From JAGVSR01 sp031413815 (lineage in GTDB: Bacteria > Pseudomonadota > Alphaproteobacteria > Rhizobiales > Hyphomicrobiaceae), in assembly GCA_031413815.1 (NCBI GenBank), contig JANOFU010000075.1, positions 33,387 through 97,386 on the forward strand: a stretch of 64,000 nt of DNA, in the 5' to 3' direction. A program made the position numbers and the translations under genes. Positions within the stretch are counted from its first letter, which is position 1. Each line of letters opens with the position of its first letter. The notes under the pieces were generated by a model. The model did not search any database and had not been told where the DNA came from. It saw nothing but the letters and a program-made list of their open reading frames with translations. This document shows positions 37,263 through 47,005 of the stretch, one piece after another.

Positions 37263-37502
37263 ATGTCCGCGTTCGCACGACTTGCGATTTTATCGCTCAA
37301 CCAGCAGACGCCATCTCCCGGCCGATCACGAATGACCAACTCCCAGAACGATGAAGATGGGAGCCGCACACCACACTCCTCCCCAACTGGACCTGTCGTT
37401 CAGCTTCAACTAACCCCAGCGACTGCAATGCCGGTGCGTCTACCGAAGCCCGCCCGGCCTCAGACGATTTGGGTGCGCGCGCGCGCCGCGATGTGGCTCT
37501 GA
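37263..37502 (+). CDS. Possible small Ser/Pro/Thr-rich protein
   Basis: 79 residues from ATG 37263, with GAGGAG placed 8 bases upstream, an unusually good ribosome site. The product (MSAFARLAILSLNQQTPSPG at the start, VRLPKPARPQTIWVRARAAM near the end) has no recognised domain and low complexity. It lies convergent to lolD, between the palindromic element and lolD, and may be a small unannotated gene or chance. Confidence 0.35.
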   Translation: MSAFARLAILSLNQQTPSPGRSRMTNSQNDEDGSRTPHSSPTGPVVQLQLTPATAMPVRLPKPARPQTIWVRARAAMWL

Positions 37503-37530
37503 GGACGCCGCTCGGACCCGGGCCCGCTGA

Positions 37531-38247
37531 CTAAGGTCGCAACGAACCCGGCGCCACCTCGATCAGCAGCCCGTTTTCCATGCGCAAAACGCGGTCCATG
37601 CGCGAGGCGAGTTCGAGATTGTGCGTGGCGATGAGGGCGGCGACACCCTCGGTCTTGAACAGCCCGATCAGCTCCTGGAACACATACTCAGAGGTGCTGG
37701 GATCGAGGTTGCCGGTGGGCTCGTCGGCGAGGATCAGTTTGGGCTTGTTGGCGAGCGCACGGCAGATCGCGGTGCGTTGCTGTTCGCCGCCCGACAATTG
37801 CGCCGGACGATGATCGACGCGATCGGCAAGCCCCAGCCCCGACAGCAACTCGTTGGCGCGCGCATGAGCCTCCTTCTTCGACCGGCCGAGGATCATCTGC
37901 GGCAGAGCCACGTTCTCAAGCGCTGAGAATTCCGGCAGCAATTGGTGAAACTGATAGATGAAACCCAGTTCCGCGCGGCGAATGCGCGTGCGCTCGTCGT
38001 CGTTGAGTTGTGAGCAATCGCGGCCATTCACGACGACGGATCCAGAGCCTGGGCTTTCGAGAAGCCCCGCGATGTGCAGCAGTGTTGACTTGCCCGCACC
38101 TGACGGGCCGACCAACGCCACCGCTTGTCCCGCAAAGAACTCGGCGCTGGCACCATTCAGAACAGAAATTTCCCGCTCACCCTGCTTGAACGAGCGGCGC
38201 AAGTTGTCGAGTTTGAGTATCGCCGTTGTCACCGTCGTATCCAGCAC
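37531..38247 (-). CDS. lolD: Lipoprotein-releasing ABC transporter ATPase LolD
   Basis: 238 residues. Walker A GPSGAGKS at 47-54, Q-loop YQFHQLLPEFSALENV, ABC signature LSGGEQQR and Walker B LILADEPTGNLD are complete. With LolC/E it extracts outer-membrane lipoproteins from the inner membrane and passes them to LolA. The start is 11 bases past the lolC stop, so the two are one transcription unit. Confidence 0.92.
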   Translation of the reverse strand: MLDTTVTTAILKLDNLRRSFKQGEREISVLNGASAEFFAGQAVALVGPSGAGKSTLLHIAGLLESPGSGSVVVNGRDCSQLNDDERTRIRRAELGFIYQFHQLLPEFSALENVALPQMILGRSKKEAHARANELLSGLGLADRVDHRPAQLSGGEQQRTAICRALANKPKLILADEPTGNLDPSTSEYVFQELIGLFKTEGVAALIATHNLELASRMDRVLRMENGLLIEVAPGSLRP

Positions 38248-38258
38248 GCGCGGCCCCC

Positions 38259-39527
38259 TTATTCGTAGCGCAGCGCTTCGACGGGATCGAGCCGCGACGC
38301 GCGCCAGGAGGGGTAAAGGGTCGCCAGAACAGATAGCGCTAGCGCCATGCCGACGATCGACGCCGTTTCGGCCGGGTTGATCTCGGCGGGCAGTTTGGTG
38401 AGGTAGTAGACGTCGGCTGGAAACACTGTGCGGCCCGTCAACGCGCTCACCACCTGGCGGATCTCTTCAATGTTCCAGCAGAATACGATGCCGAGCACCA
38501 ATCCAGCCAGCGTGCCGACGACGCCAATTGAAGCGCCCGTGATCAGAAACACACGCATGATCGAGCCCTTGCTGGCCCCCATGGTGCGCAACACGGCGAT
38601 GTCGCGGCCTTTGTCTTTGACCAGCATCATCATGCCGGAAATGATGTTGAGCGCGGCCACCAGGATGATCAGCGACAGGATGATGAACATGACGTTGCGC
38701 TCAACCTCAAGCACGCTGAAGAACGTCTCGTTCTTTTGGCGCCAGTCGGTGACATTAAGCGTCGGCCCGCCGGCCGCTTTGATCGCTTCTGCGTATTGAT
38801 CGACCTTCTCGGGGTCGTCGACAACGACTTCGAGGACGTCGGCCTCCGCGCCCTTTGAGAAGTATTTCTGCGCCTCGTTGAGAGGCATGAAGATCATGCT
38901 CTTGTCGTACTCGGACATCCCGAGTTCGAACACGGCCACAATCGGATAAGGTTTGGATCGCGGGGCCGTGCCAAACGGTGTAGCGGCCCCGCGCGGCGAC
39001 ACGAGCGTGAGATTGTCGCCCACATTCACATACAGCGCCTTCGCCAGCCGCATACCGATGGCAATGCCAGGCTGATTGTCGAAACCATCGAGCGAGCCAA
39101 ACCGCACATTGTTGGCAATGAGTGGCAGAGACTTGATGTCTTTTTCAGCGAGACCCCTCACCAAACCGCCGAGCGCCTGCACGCTGGAGGACACCATGAC
39201 TTGGCCTTCGACCAACGGGATGGAGGACTTGACGCCTGGCACTTTGGCAATCAGTGCAGACTTCTCGGCGTAGTCGGTGAACGGTTCGCCTATTTTATAG
39301 ATGACCATATGGCCGTTGAGACCGAGGATTTTTGAGAACAGATCCTTGCGGAAGCCGTTCATGACGGCCATGACGATGATCAGTGTCGCGACCCCCAGCA
39401 TAATTCCGAGGAAAGAAAACCCGGCGATGACCGAAATAAAGCCTTCACTGCGGCGCGCCCGCAGATAACGCAGCGCCAGCAACCACTCGAAGGGCGCGAA
39501 CGGCTTGGTGTCGGCGATCGCGGTCAT
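38259..39527 (-). CDS. lolC: Lipoprotein-releasing system permease LolC/LolE
   Basis: 422 residues with four membrane segments: one near the N-terminus (FISVIAGFSFLGIMLGVATL), a large periplasmic domain, and three near the C-terminus, as in LolC/LolE. ALRYLRARRSEGFISVI at the start and VLRTMGASKGSIMRVFLI before the last segments are characteristic. Only one permease gene is present, as is common in Alphaproteobacteria, so it presumably forms a homodimer. ATG 39527 (MTAIADTKPFAPFEW) is chosen. Confidence 0.9.
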   Translation of the reverse strand: MTAIADTKPFAPFEWLLALRYLRARRSEGFISVIAGFSFLGIMLGVATLIIVMAVMNGFRKDLFSKILGLNGHMVIYKIGEPFTDYAEKSALIAKVPGVKSSIPLVEGQVMVSSSVQALGGLVRGLAEKDIKSLPLIANNVRFGSLDGFDNQPGIAIGMRLAKALYVNVGDNLTLVSPRGAATPFGTAPRSKPYPIVAVFELGMSEYDKSMIFMPLNEAQKYFSKGAEADVLEVVVDDPEKVDQYAEAIKAAGGPTLNVTDWRQKNETFFSVLEVERNVMFIILSLIILVAALNIISGMMMLVKDKGRDIAVLRTMGASKGSIMRVFLITGASIGVVGTLAGLVLGIVFCWNIEEIRQVVSALTGRTVFPADVYYLTKLPAEINPAETASIVGMALALSVLATLYPSWRASRLDPVEALRYE

Positions 39528-39630
39528 CCCGTAAAAAATCCCCCATTGTTCCCGGCTTGCCCGGCAGGCCATCCCGCAGGCCGCACGGCTACCTTTGTAA
39601 TCAGGCCAGATTACGTTGCCTCCCGGCGGC

Positions 39631-41166
39631 TCAGTACGATCGCCCGATTAACACATACTCCCGGGCTGGCTCGCCGGTGAATAGGCACGTCCGGCCGTCG
39701 AACTTAGGCTGTTCCAGCGGCGCGTTGCGGATGGTCAGTTTCAGCGCCTTGAGCAGGTCAGCAACCGCATCGAGCTTCGCGCCGTCGGGTTTTGACCAGG
39801 CGACACCGGCCCAGCCCTTGAAGTCGCCGCTCTCGTCGTCGCCCGCCGCCACGCCGAAGTAGTCCTTCAACTCGTCGAATGTCTTGATGTTCGTGACGAT
39901 GTTGCCATCGAGCCGCGCCTTGGCTTCGGCGAAGAGTGTCGCCTGAATATCATCCAGGAGGGCCTGGGCTCCGGCCACAAATTCCGCGCGAGGCTTGGTG
40001 TGCGAGACGACCTTGTCGCCATCTCTTAGCTTGTCGCGGCGCATGAACGTCACATTGCCGCCGGTGGCATCGCGGCCGCCGATCTCCACAATGACCGGCG
40101 CCCCCCGGCGCACCCAGTTCCAGCGCTTCTCGGCGGACTTCACAGGCTTGCCATCGACGAGCACGCGGATGCCTTGCGCCTTCAAATCCTTCTCGATCGC
40201 CGCGCAGTAGTCCTTCAGCTCTTGATCCTCAGGCTTGTCGCGCAACATAGGCACAATCACGATCTGGCGAGGAGCGATCTTCGGCGGCATCCTGAGCCCG
40301 TCGTCGTCGCCATGACTCATGATCACGCCGCCGATGAGGCGCGTGGATACACCCCAACTCGTCGTATGGCAGTGTGTGAGCTTGCCGTCCTGATTCTGGT
40401 ACTGGATGTTCTGCGCTTCAGCGAAATGGGTGCCGAGGTAATGCGACGTGCCGGCCTGGAGAGCTTTGCCATCCTGCATCATGGCTTCGATCGAATAAGT
40501 ATGGTCGGCACCGGGAAAGCGTTCGTTTGCGGGCTTCTCGCCAGCAATGACCGGCATGGCGAGCACGGTTTCGGCGAACTCGCGATAGACCTCGAGCATC
40601 TTCAAAGTTTCGATCATCGCATCGTCGCGATCGGCATGGGCCGTGTGGCCTTCCTGCCAGAGGAACTCTGTTGTTCGCAGGAACAGCCGCGTGCGCATCT
40701 CCCAGCGCACCACATTGGCCCATTGGTTGATCAGCAGCGGCAGATCGCGATAGCTTTTGATCCAGCGCTGGAAGGCGTCACCGATAATCGTTTCGGATGT
40801 CGGGCGCACAATCAGTGGCTCTTCGAGTACGGCCTCGGGGTCGACCACCAATTTGCCGCCCTCATTTTTTAGGCGGTGATGGGTGACGACGGCCATCTCC
40901 TTGGCGAAGCCCTCCACGTGCTCCGCCTCCTTGGCGATGAAGCTCATCGGAATGAACAGCGGGAAATAGCAGTTGTCGTGGCCGGTCTCTTTGATGCGCC
41001 CGTCTAGCTCGGCCTGGATGCGCTCCCACACGCCCCAGCCCCAGGGCTTGATGATCATGCAGCCACGCACGGGGCTCGTCTCGGCCATGTCGCCGTCGTG
41101 AACAGCGGCCTGGTACCACTCGGGGAAACTCTGCTCGCGAGTAATCGAAAGCGCGCGCTTGCTCAT
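39631..41166 (-). CDS. proS: Prolyl-tRNA synthetase of the archaeal/eukaryotic type
   Basis: 511 residues. The sequence is the archaeal/eukaryotic-like ProRS form: SFPEWYQAAVHDGDMAE, SPVRGCMIIKPWGWGVWERI, class II motif 2 region RWEMRTRLFLRTTEFLWQEG and the C-terminal ending REYVLIGRSY with a terminal Tyr. Alphaproteobacteria usually carry a bacterial-type ProRS at this locus next to lolC (inference from family knowledge), so this looks like replacement in place. It charges tRNA-Pro in the cytoplasm. ATG 41166 (MSKRALSITREQSF) is used. Confidence 0.9.
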   Translation of the reverse strand: MSKRALSITREQSFPEWYQAAVHDGDMAETSPVRGCMIIKPWGWGVWERIQAELDGRIKETGHDNCYFPLFIPMSFIAKEAEHVEGFAKEMAVVTHHRLKNEGGKLVVDPEAVLEEPLIVRPTSETIIGDAFQRWIKSYRDLPLLINQWANVVRWEMRTRLFLRTTEFLWQEGHTAHADRDDAMIETLKMLEVYREFAETVLAMPVIAGEKPANERFPGADHTYSIEAMMQDGKALQAGTSHYLGTHFAEAQNIQYQNQDGKLTHCHTTSWGVSTRLIGGVIMSHGDDDGLRMPPKIAPRQIVIVPMLRDKPEDQELKDYCAAIEKDLKAQGIRVLVDGKPVKSAEKRWNWVRRGAPVIVEIGGRDATGGNVTFMRRDKLRDGDKVVSHTKPRAEFVAGAQALLDDIQATLFAEAKARLDGNIVTNIKTFDELKDYFGVAAGDDESGDFKGWAGVAWSKPDGAKLDAVADLLKALKLTIRNAPLEQPKFDGRTCLFTGEPAREYVLIGRSY

Positions 41167-41395
41167 CGGCCAGTTCCCCCAGCGGCGAGGCCCGATGCCG
41201 CTTGGCTGTCCAACTGCATCTCGCACAGGACGGGCAGAACGTCTGGGGAAAGTCGCATCGGAGCCTTCTGGGACATGTCATGATGGCGGCAGGGTCGCAG
41301 GTCGTCAGTCCGTTCGCAACAAGGACCCTGGCTGCATAGCCACTCCGTATGGCTCAGGCAATCCCGAACGGCCAAAACCCTCACGTCCATTCGGA

Positions 41396-42172
41396 CTAAG
41401 GCCCGCAGACGAGGCAAAAATTGACAACAACGCTGGCAGAATCGCTTTTGACGGCCCGGATCCGGACTTCGCCTGCCGGTCCCAGCACCAGCCGCTTGCG
41501 CAGTGAGTCGGCGAGTTTCTCTTGGACTTCAGGCTTGTTGAGCTGTGTCTTCAACAGATTGTCGATGTCACCGCGCAGCTTGGTGATGGCCGTGCGCGCC
41601 CGCTTCAGGACGGATTTGCAAATGCCGCCCGAGATAAAATCTGCCGCCGTTGAGCACACGGGTGCGAAATCGCCGCCAATGCGAACGCTGCGGGCTTCAA
41701 GCGCTAAGCTCTCTTTGACGCCTACGGGCACAAGCTCCGCCGAGACGGTAGCATTCGACCATTCGATACGCGGCAGCGCCGCTTGCGGCGGACACAGCCC
41801 CTTCGTACACCGTCCGATCAATTCGGGGGCGTCACTCTCAAACGACAGCGTGAGCTTCAAAGCGCCATCCGCCGCCTCAACGCGCACCGCCGTCGAGTTG
41901 ATTTCGTTGACGTAGTAGGCGTAGGTGCCGCCCGCGGCTTCAAAGGGACGGGCTGGGATGGGGATCGGCACTTGGGTCGAACCAATCGCGACGTGAGACG
42001 CAGATGAAAAATCCAGCACGCCCTGCGGGACATTGTGCAGCCGGATGCGCGCATCCGACAGCGATTGGCGTGCGATCGCGGCCAGTTCGGTGAACTCAAT
42101 GCGCAGTTCGGCTGCACGGGCTGGTATGGCGGCCACGGCTAAGGACACGAGTGCGAGGAGCAGGCGCGTCAC
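41396..42172 (-). CDS. Exported protein of unknown function
   Basis: 258 residues with a signal peptide (MTRLLLALVSLAVAAIPARA, cleavage after ARA). The mature part is predicted to be beta-rich then helical near 190-225 and has paired Cys (GRCTKGLCPP, PVCSTAADFISGGICKSV, NFCLVCG) suggesting disulfides in the periplasm. No family recognised. It lies between proS and the DUF1467 gene, with a 229-base empty gap on the proS side and 24 bases on the other. Confidence 0.65.
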   Translation of the reverse strand: MTRLLLALVSLAVAAIPARAAELRIEFTELAAIARQSLSDARIRLHNVPQGVLDFSSASHVAIGSTQVPIPIPARPFEAAGGTYAYYVNEINSTAVRVEAADGALKLTLSFESDAPELIGRCTKGLCPPQAALPRIEWSNATVSAELVPVGVKESLALEARSVRIGGDFAPVCSTAADFISGGICKSVLKRARTAITKLRGDIDNLLKTQLNKPEVQEKLADSLRKRLVLGPAGEVRIRAVKSDSASVVVNFCLVCGP

Positions 42173-42196
42173 AATCCACCTCCGCGGCCAGAATAG

Positions 42197-42481
42197 TTAA
42201 AGAACTTTCTTCGACGCGATCTCGGGCACGTTTTCCAAGGGCATCCGCGTCCCCAGCCAATTGCGCTCAAGGGCAAGCCACACAACGCCGAACACCACGG
42301 TTGCCAGAACGGTGTTGGCGAGGAAAATCTTACGCATGGGAAACTGAGAGGGCGCGCTTTCTGGTGTGCCTGGCACCACGTTGTTCGCCTCTTCCTGGGT
42401 TTTGACACCGAACGGAAGTACCGCGAACAAAACCAGCCACCAAATCATGAAATAAAGGGCAAGGCCCAGCGCAAGGCTCAT
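42197..42481 (-). CDS. DUF1467 family membrane protein
   Basis: 94 residues with two membrane segments (about 5-25 and 53-70), joined by a loop VKTQEEANNVVPGTPESAPS typical of DUF1467. Function unknown; in Alphaproteobacteria this gene recurs between mce and proS, which is what is seen here. Confidence 0.85.
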   Translation of the reverse strand: MSLALGLALYFMIWWLVLFAVLPFGVKTQEEANNVVPGTPESAPSQFPMRKIFLANTVLATVVFGVVWLALERNWLGTRMPLENVPEIASKKVL

Positions 42482-42529
42482 AAGCGATCTCCGTTGGTCT
42501 GGCGGCCACGCCGGACGGCATCAGATGGA

Positions 42530-42934
42530 TTAGGCCTGCTCAAGCTCGGTCAGCGTGCCGAGGAAGTCCTTCGGGTGCAGAAACAGAACGGGCTTGCCGT
42601 GCGCGCCAATTTTGGGATTGCCATCGCCCAACACGCGCGCGCCCTGCGCCTTCAGCTGATCCCGGGCCGCAAGGATGTCGTCCACTTCGTAGCAGATGTG
42701 GTGGATGCCGCCGTCCGGATTCTTGTCGAGAAACTTCGCGATCGGCGAATTCTCACCCAGCGGTTCCAAGAATTCGATCTTCGTATTCGGCAACGTGACG
42801 AATACCACGGTCACGCCATGGTCCGGTTCCGCCTGCGGTTCGGTGATCACCGCGCCGAGAGCGTTCTTGTAGGTCGCCACAGCGGCCTTCAGATCGCGCA
42901 CAGCAATCGCTACGTGGTTCAATCGGCCGATCAT
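42530..42934 (-). CDS. mce: Methylmalonyl-CoA epimerase
   Basis: 134 residues of the VOC fold: LNHVAIAVRDLKAAVATYKN, then KIEFLEPLGENSPIAKFL, GGIHHICYEVDDI and KPVLFLHPKDFLGTL, which place the metal ligands (His, Glu) as in known epimerases. It interconverts the (R) and (S) methylmalonyl-CoA forms in propionyl-CoA metabolism. Lies just downstream of rnj. Confidence 0.92.
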   Translation of the reverse strand: MIGRLNHVAIAVRDLKAAVATYKNALGAVITEPQAEPDHGVTVVFVTLPNTKIEFLEPLGENSPIAKFLDKNPDGGIHHICYEVDDILAARDQLKAQGARVLGDGNPKIGAHGKPVLFLHPKDFLGTLTELEQA

Positions 42935-42998
42935 ACGTTCTTTGTCCTAGTTGTGTTTATGGTCTTTCCGGTTAACTAGCGCGGCTGTCCGGCCAGCG

Positions 42999-44711
42999 CT
43001 ACCCCTTGCCATCCACAACCGACACCAGCACCTTGCAGATGGGCTTTTTGCCCCAGACGTTGGCAATCGAAGACCGGACGGAGCGGCGGATGGCCTCTTC
43101 AACCAAATCTGGGTCTTTGCGGCGCGCGGCCGGGATGCTCTTCAAGGTCCCCTCAACGGCACTATAGGCGATATCCAACAGCAACTCGCCGTCGCGGTCC
43201 TCAATCGGGACGCCATCCAGCTCGACCTGCGGATCAGCCATCAGCTCACCCTTGCGCGACAGAACAAGACTCACGACCACGAGCCCGACAGCGGCCAACT
43301 TTCGCCGCTCGCGCACAGGGCCTTCGGCATCTGGAACCAACAAGTTTCCGTCGCGGAAGATCCGGCCAATGGGCGCATCGTCAACGACGCGCGCAGGTCC
43401 CGGTGCCAGCCGCACGATTTCGCCGTTGTAGGCCGTGACAACCTCCGCCACTCCGGCGGCGCGGGCAAGGGCTGCGTTGGCCATCAAGTGTCGCGGCTCG
43501 CCGTGCATCGGCACCACGATCTTCGGTTTGATCCACTGATACATCTGCTTCAGCTCTTCGCGCCGGGGATGACCGGTGACGTGAACCAACGCCTCATTGT
43601 CAGTGAGAACCTCGCAGCCCATGCGGACGAGGCCGTTCTGAATGGCGCCAATCGACTTTTCGTTGCCTGGGATTGTGCGCGACGAGAAGATCACCAGATC
43701 GCCTTTAGCGAGCTGGACATCTGGATGCTGCTGTTCCGAGATCCGTGCCATTGCCGCGCGCGGTTCGCCTTGGCTTCCCGTGCACAACAGCAGCGTTTCG
43801 TCCCGATTGAGATACTTGAATTCCTGTTGGTCGAAGTACGTGAAATTTTTGGGCAGGTAGCCGGTATCGATCGCGACATTGATGACGCGATGCAAGGCCC
43901 GGCCGGCAACCACCAGCTTGCGGCCTGAGGCTTGGGCCGCTTCCGCACACGCTTTGACGCGCGCGACGTTCGAAGCAAAGGTTGTGACGACCACGCGATG
44001 AGCGGCATTTTTAATGATGGTGCCGAGCGAGCCTGCGACTTCGGTCTCAGACGGCGATCGGCCATCACGCATGGAATTGGTGCTGTCGCAAATCAGCGCC
44101 AGCATGCCTTCGTCGCCAAGCGCCGCGAGACGCGCGTCATCCGCCGGCTTACCGATGAACGGCGCGGAATCGAATTTCCAATCCGCAGTATGGAATACCT
44201 TACCGAGCGGCGTGCGGATGACGAGGCCGCTGGTCTCAGGAATAGAGTGCGCCATACTGACGAACTCAACGTCGAAGGGCCCTGCTTGGAAGCGCGACTC
44301 CAGCGGCAGCTCGATGAACGGGATCGCCACGCGCGATCCGAATTCTGCGATCTTGGCTTTCAGCATGCCGGCTGTGAACGGCGTGGCATATATCGGACAG
44401 CCGAGCGTCGGCCACAAATCAACCACCGCGCCGATGTGATCTTCGTGGGCGTGTGTGATGACGAGACCGGCGAGTTGCTTGCGCTGTTGTTGAATGAACC
44501 GCAGGTCGGGCAGAATCACATCGACGCCTGGATCATCTTCACCCTCAGGGAAGGTGATGCCAAGATCGACCATCAGCCACTGGCGCTCTTCGGCTTTGCC
44601 AAGGCCATACAAATAGGCATTCATGCCAACTTCGCCGAGGCCTCCCAGCGCAAGGAACACCAGCTCGTCGGCACCATCGGCCCGCCCGCGCTGCCCTTTT
44701 CGTTCTGCCAT
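42999..44711 (-). CDS. rnj: Ribonuclease J
   Basis: 570 residues, metallo-beta-lactamase/beta-CASP nuclease that degrades and matures RNA from the 5' end. The zinc motif ITHAHEDHIGAVVDL has His87, His89, Asp91 and His92; ALICDSTNSMRDGRSPSE, TTFASNVARVKAC and VHVTGHPRREELKQMY (the C-terminal His motif) are further signatures. Normal length for the family. Upstream of mce, downstream of birA, an order common in Hyphomicrobiales. Confidence 0.94.
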   Translation of the reverse strand: MAERKGQRGRADGADELVFLALGGLGEVGMNAYLYGLGKAEERQWLMVDLGITFPEGEDDPGVDVILPDLRFIQQQRKQLAGLVITHAHEDHIGAVVDLWPTLGCPIYATPFTAGMLKAKIAEFGSRVAIPFIELPLESRFQAGPFDVEFVSMAHSIPETSGLVIRTPLGKVFHTADWKFDSAPFIGKPADDARLAALGDEGMLALICDSTNSMRDGRSPSETEVAGSLGTIIKNAAHRVVVTTFASNVARVKACAEAAQASGRKLVVAGRALHRVINVAIDTGYLPKNFTYFDQQEFKYLNRDETLLLCTGSQGEPRAAMARISEQQHPDVQLAKGDLVIFSSRTIPGNEKSIGAIQNGLVRMGCEVLTDNEALVHVTGHPRREELKQMYQWIKPKIVVPMHGEPRHLMANAALARAAGVAEVVTAYNGEIVRLAPGPARVVDDAPIGRIFRDGNLLVPDAEGPVRERRKLAAVGLVVVSLVLSRKGELMADPQVELDGVPIEDRDGELLLDIAYSAVEGTLKSIPAARRKDPDLVEEAIRRSVRSSIANVWGKKPICKVLVSVVDGKG

Positions 44712-44764
44712 CTCAGCGATTGCCCTGTTCCATAATCCTCACCGACAGACTGACCCTTGAGCGT

Positions 44765-45532
44765 TCAGCCCTCAATCGAAACGTCACCAAATGAATACGC
44801 TTGAGTGCGGCCCGCGCTATCCGTGAGAAGTAGCGCGCCGTCGTTACTCAGACCCGCGAACGCTCCGGTGGCGCGTCCAGCGCCCGTGTGGATGGTCATT
44901 TGCCCGCCCAAAGGGCTCGATCGCGCAAGCCAAGCCGTGCGGATGTCCTGAAATCCAGCCCCAGTATCCCAAACATTCAGCCACTCCTGCATGCTTGCGG
45001 CGAGAAATGCCAGCATTTCCGGCGGCGTGATCGCCGCACCATGGGCGTTCACATGAGTCGCTGGCCGGTCAGGAAAATCCGGATGGGCTGCCAGATTGAG
45101 GCCAAAACCAACAATGGCGAGGACATCACCAGCAGCTGCGGGCGGGCTGCTTTCGATCAGAATTCCACCAGCTTTTGCGCCACCTAACAGAACGTCGTTC
45201 GGCCATTTGAGGTGCAGGGGGATGGAAGCTTGACCGGCCAAACTCTTGCGGATTGCGCCATGCACGGCGACGCCACTGACCAGCGCCAACTGTGCAACCC
45301 GATGGGGCGGCGCATAAAGACGCAACACAAGGCTCGCCTGCAGATTGCCCTCAAGCGATGTCCACGATCGCCCGGCCCTGCCCCGCCCTGCGGTCTGCCG
45401 ATCGGCGACGACCCACAGGCCGCTGTCCTCACCCTGGGCCCCTAGGCGCATCGCCTCCGTATTGGTGGAGGCCGCTTCTGCCAGGTGCAAAACGCGATGT
45501 CCGGCGGGGAGATCGATGGATGCAAACGGCAT
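44765..45532 (-). CDS. birA: Biotin-[acetyl-CoA-carboxylase] ligase
   Basis: 255 residues, monofunctional biotin protein ligase without an N-terminal repressor domain. The biotinyl-AMP-binding motif GRGRAGRSWTSLEGNLQASL, followed by LKWPNDVLLGGAKAGGILIE and VGFGLNLAAHPDFPDRPATH are diagnostic. It attaches biotin to carboxylases. Starts 9 bases after the nuoN stop, an arrangement typical of this group. Confidence 0.92.
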   Translation of the reverse strand: MPFASIDLPAGHRVLHLAEAASTNTEAMRLGAQGEDSGLWVVADRQTAGRGRAGRSWTSLEGNLQASLVLRLYAPPHRVAQLALVSGVAVHGAIRKSLAGQASIPLHLKWPNDVLLGGAKAGGILIESSPPAAAGDVLAIVGFGLNLAAHPDFPDRPATHVNAHGAAITPPEMLAFLAASMQEWLNVWDTGAGFQDIRTAWLARSSPLGGQMTIHTGAGRATGAFAGLSNDGALLLTDSAGRTQAYSFGDVSIEG

Positions 45533-45541
45533 ATCAAATGA

Positions 45542-46993
45542 TCAGTTGCTGAGCGATCTCGCAGCCGCAGCCGCGACTTCAACGAGGAGCGACGGGAAGA
45601 CGACAAATCCAACGACGAGTGCGGCGGACGCCGCAATGACCCATCCGACATGCGTATCGGCGGTCGAGAACTTGTCTCTCGGGGTATCGAAGAACATGAT
45701 CTTGACGATGCGCAGATAGTAGTATGCGCCGACGACGCTCGCCAGAACGCCGATGATCGCCAGCGGATAGAGGCCTGCCTTCACAGCCGCGCCAAAGACG
45801 TAGAACTTGCCAAAGAACCCGGCCAACGGCGGAATGCCCGCCAGCGAGAACAACAGCGCCGAGAATGCGAACGCGAGCGGCAGATTGGTTTGAGACAGAC
45901 CCGACAGGGCTGAGATGTCCTCAATCATTTCGTCCTTGTTGCGCATCGCCAGCACGCAGGCAAAACTGCCGAGTGTCATGACGAGATAGATCGCGAGATA
46001 GACGAGAACCGCGCCGACCCCCTCCTCGCTGCCAGCCGCCAACCCGACCAGTGCAAATCCCACATGGCCAATCGAAGAATAGGCCAACAGCCGCTTGATA
46101 TTGGTTTGCCCAATCGCCGCAAACGCACCGAGCACCATTGAGGCAATGGACAGAAAGATGATGATCTGCTGCCATTGCGGCGTGAGCCCTGGCACACCGT
46201 CAAATAGCACCCGCGTCAGCAGCGCCATCGCCGCGAGCTTGGGGGCTGCGGCAAAGAACGCCGTGATCGGTGTCGGCGCACCCTCATAAACGTCCGGCGT
46301 CCACATATGGAACGGAACAGCGGAAATCTTGAATGCCAACCCGACGAGAAGGAACACCAAGCCGATGATCAAGCCAACATTGTCTCTGGCGGAAGGGTCC
46401 TTCGCGATGGCCGCCAAAGCATCAAAGGACGTCGTGCCGGCAAATCCATAGATCAGCGACGCGCCGTAGAGCAACATGCCCGACGACAATGCGCCGAGAA
46501 CGAAGTATTTGAGTCCCGCTTCACTTGAGCGGAGCTGATCGCGGCGCACAGCAGCCAATACATAAAGCGCCAAGCTCATAAGCTCTAGCGCAAGGTACAG
46601 CGAGATCAGGTCGCTCGCCGAGACCATCATCATCATGCCGGTGGTGGCCAGCAACACGAGAACGGGGATCTCGAACTTCATGATCTTGGCGCGGGCCAGA
46701 TAACCGAAGCACAGCATCAACGACACAGCCGAGCCCGCGAGGATCAGAACTTTTACAAAGCGACCGAACCCATCAACGACGAATGCGCCGTCAAACAACG
46801 TCGCGCGCGTTGCCCCCTGCCCTGCCACCATCAGCGCCGCGACTGCGAGCACGCCGATTGCCAACCAGCCGGTCGCGACGCCGTTGCGCTCGGTGTCGTC
46901 CCGGAACACACCCAGCATCAGCAGTGCCATGGCGCCCACAGCGACAAAGATCTCAGGAAAGGCCGGAGCAAAGGATTGCAGATCGCCAAACAT
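45542..46993 (-). CDS. nuoN: NADH-quinone oxidoreductase subunit N
   Basis: 483-residue antiporter-like membrane subunit of Complex I with about 14 membrane segments. FEIPVLVLLATTGMMMMVSA, LYLALELMSLALYVL and the proton-channel region KISAVPFHMWTPDVYEGAPT (conserved Lys) identify it. Last standard nuo gene in the block, 12 bases behind nuoM. Confidence 0.95.
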   Translation of the reverse strand: MFGDLQSFAPAFPEIFVAVGAMALLMLGVFRDDTERNGVATGWLAIGVLAVAALMVAGQGATRATLFDGAFVVDGFGRFVKVLILAGSAVSLMLCFGYLARAKIMKFEIPVLVLLATTGMMMMVSASDLISLYLALELMSLALYVLAAVRRDQLRSSEAGLKYFVLGALSSGMLLYGASLIYGFAGTTSFDALAAIAKDPSARDNVGLIIGLVFLLVGLAFKISAVPFHMWTPDVYEGAPTPITAFFAAAPKLAAMALLTRVLFDGVPGLTPQWQQIIIFLSIASMVLGAFAAIGQTNIKRLLAYSSIGHVGFALVGLAAGSEEGVGAVLVYLAIYLVMTLGSFACVLAMRNKDEMIEDISALSGLSQTNLPLAFAFSALLFSLAGIPPLAGFFGKFYVFGAAVKAGLYPLAIIGVLASVVGAYYYLRIVKIMFFDTPRDKFSTADTHVGWVIAASAALVVGFVVFPSLLVEVAAAAARSLSN

Positions 46994-47005
46994 CGGTTTC
47001 CGCCC

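Noticed and set aside
42362..42380. A GGTGTGCCTGGCACC-like palindrome
   Set aside because: It falls inside the DUF1467 coding sequence (VVPGTPESA) and is explained by codons there, not by the intergenic repeat family.
42951..43928. A 325-residue plus-strand frame opposite rnj
   Set aside because: Shadow of ribonuclease J, whose motifs are complete.
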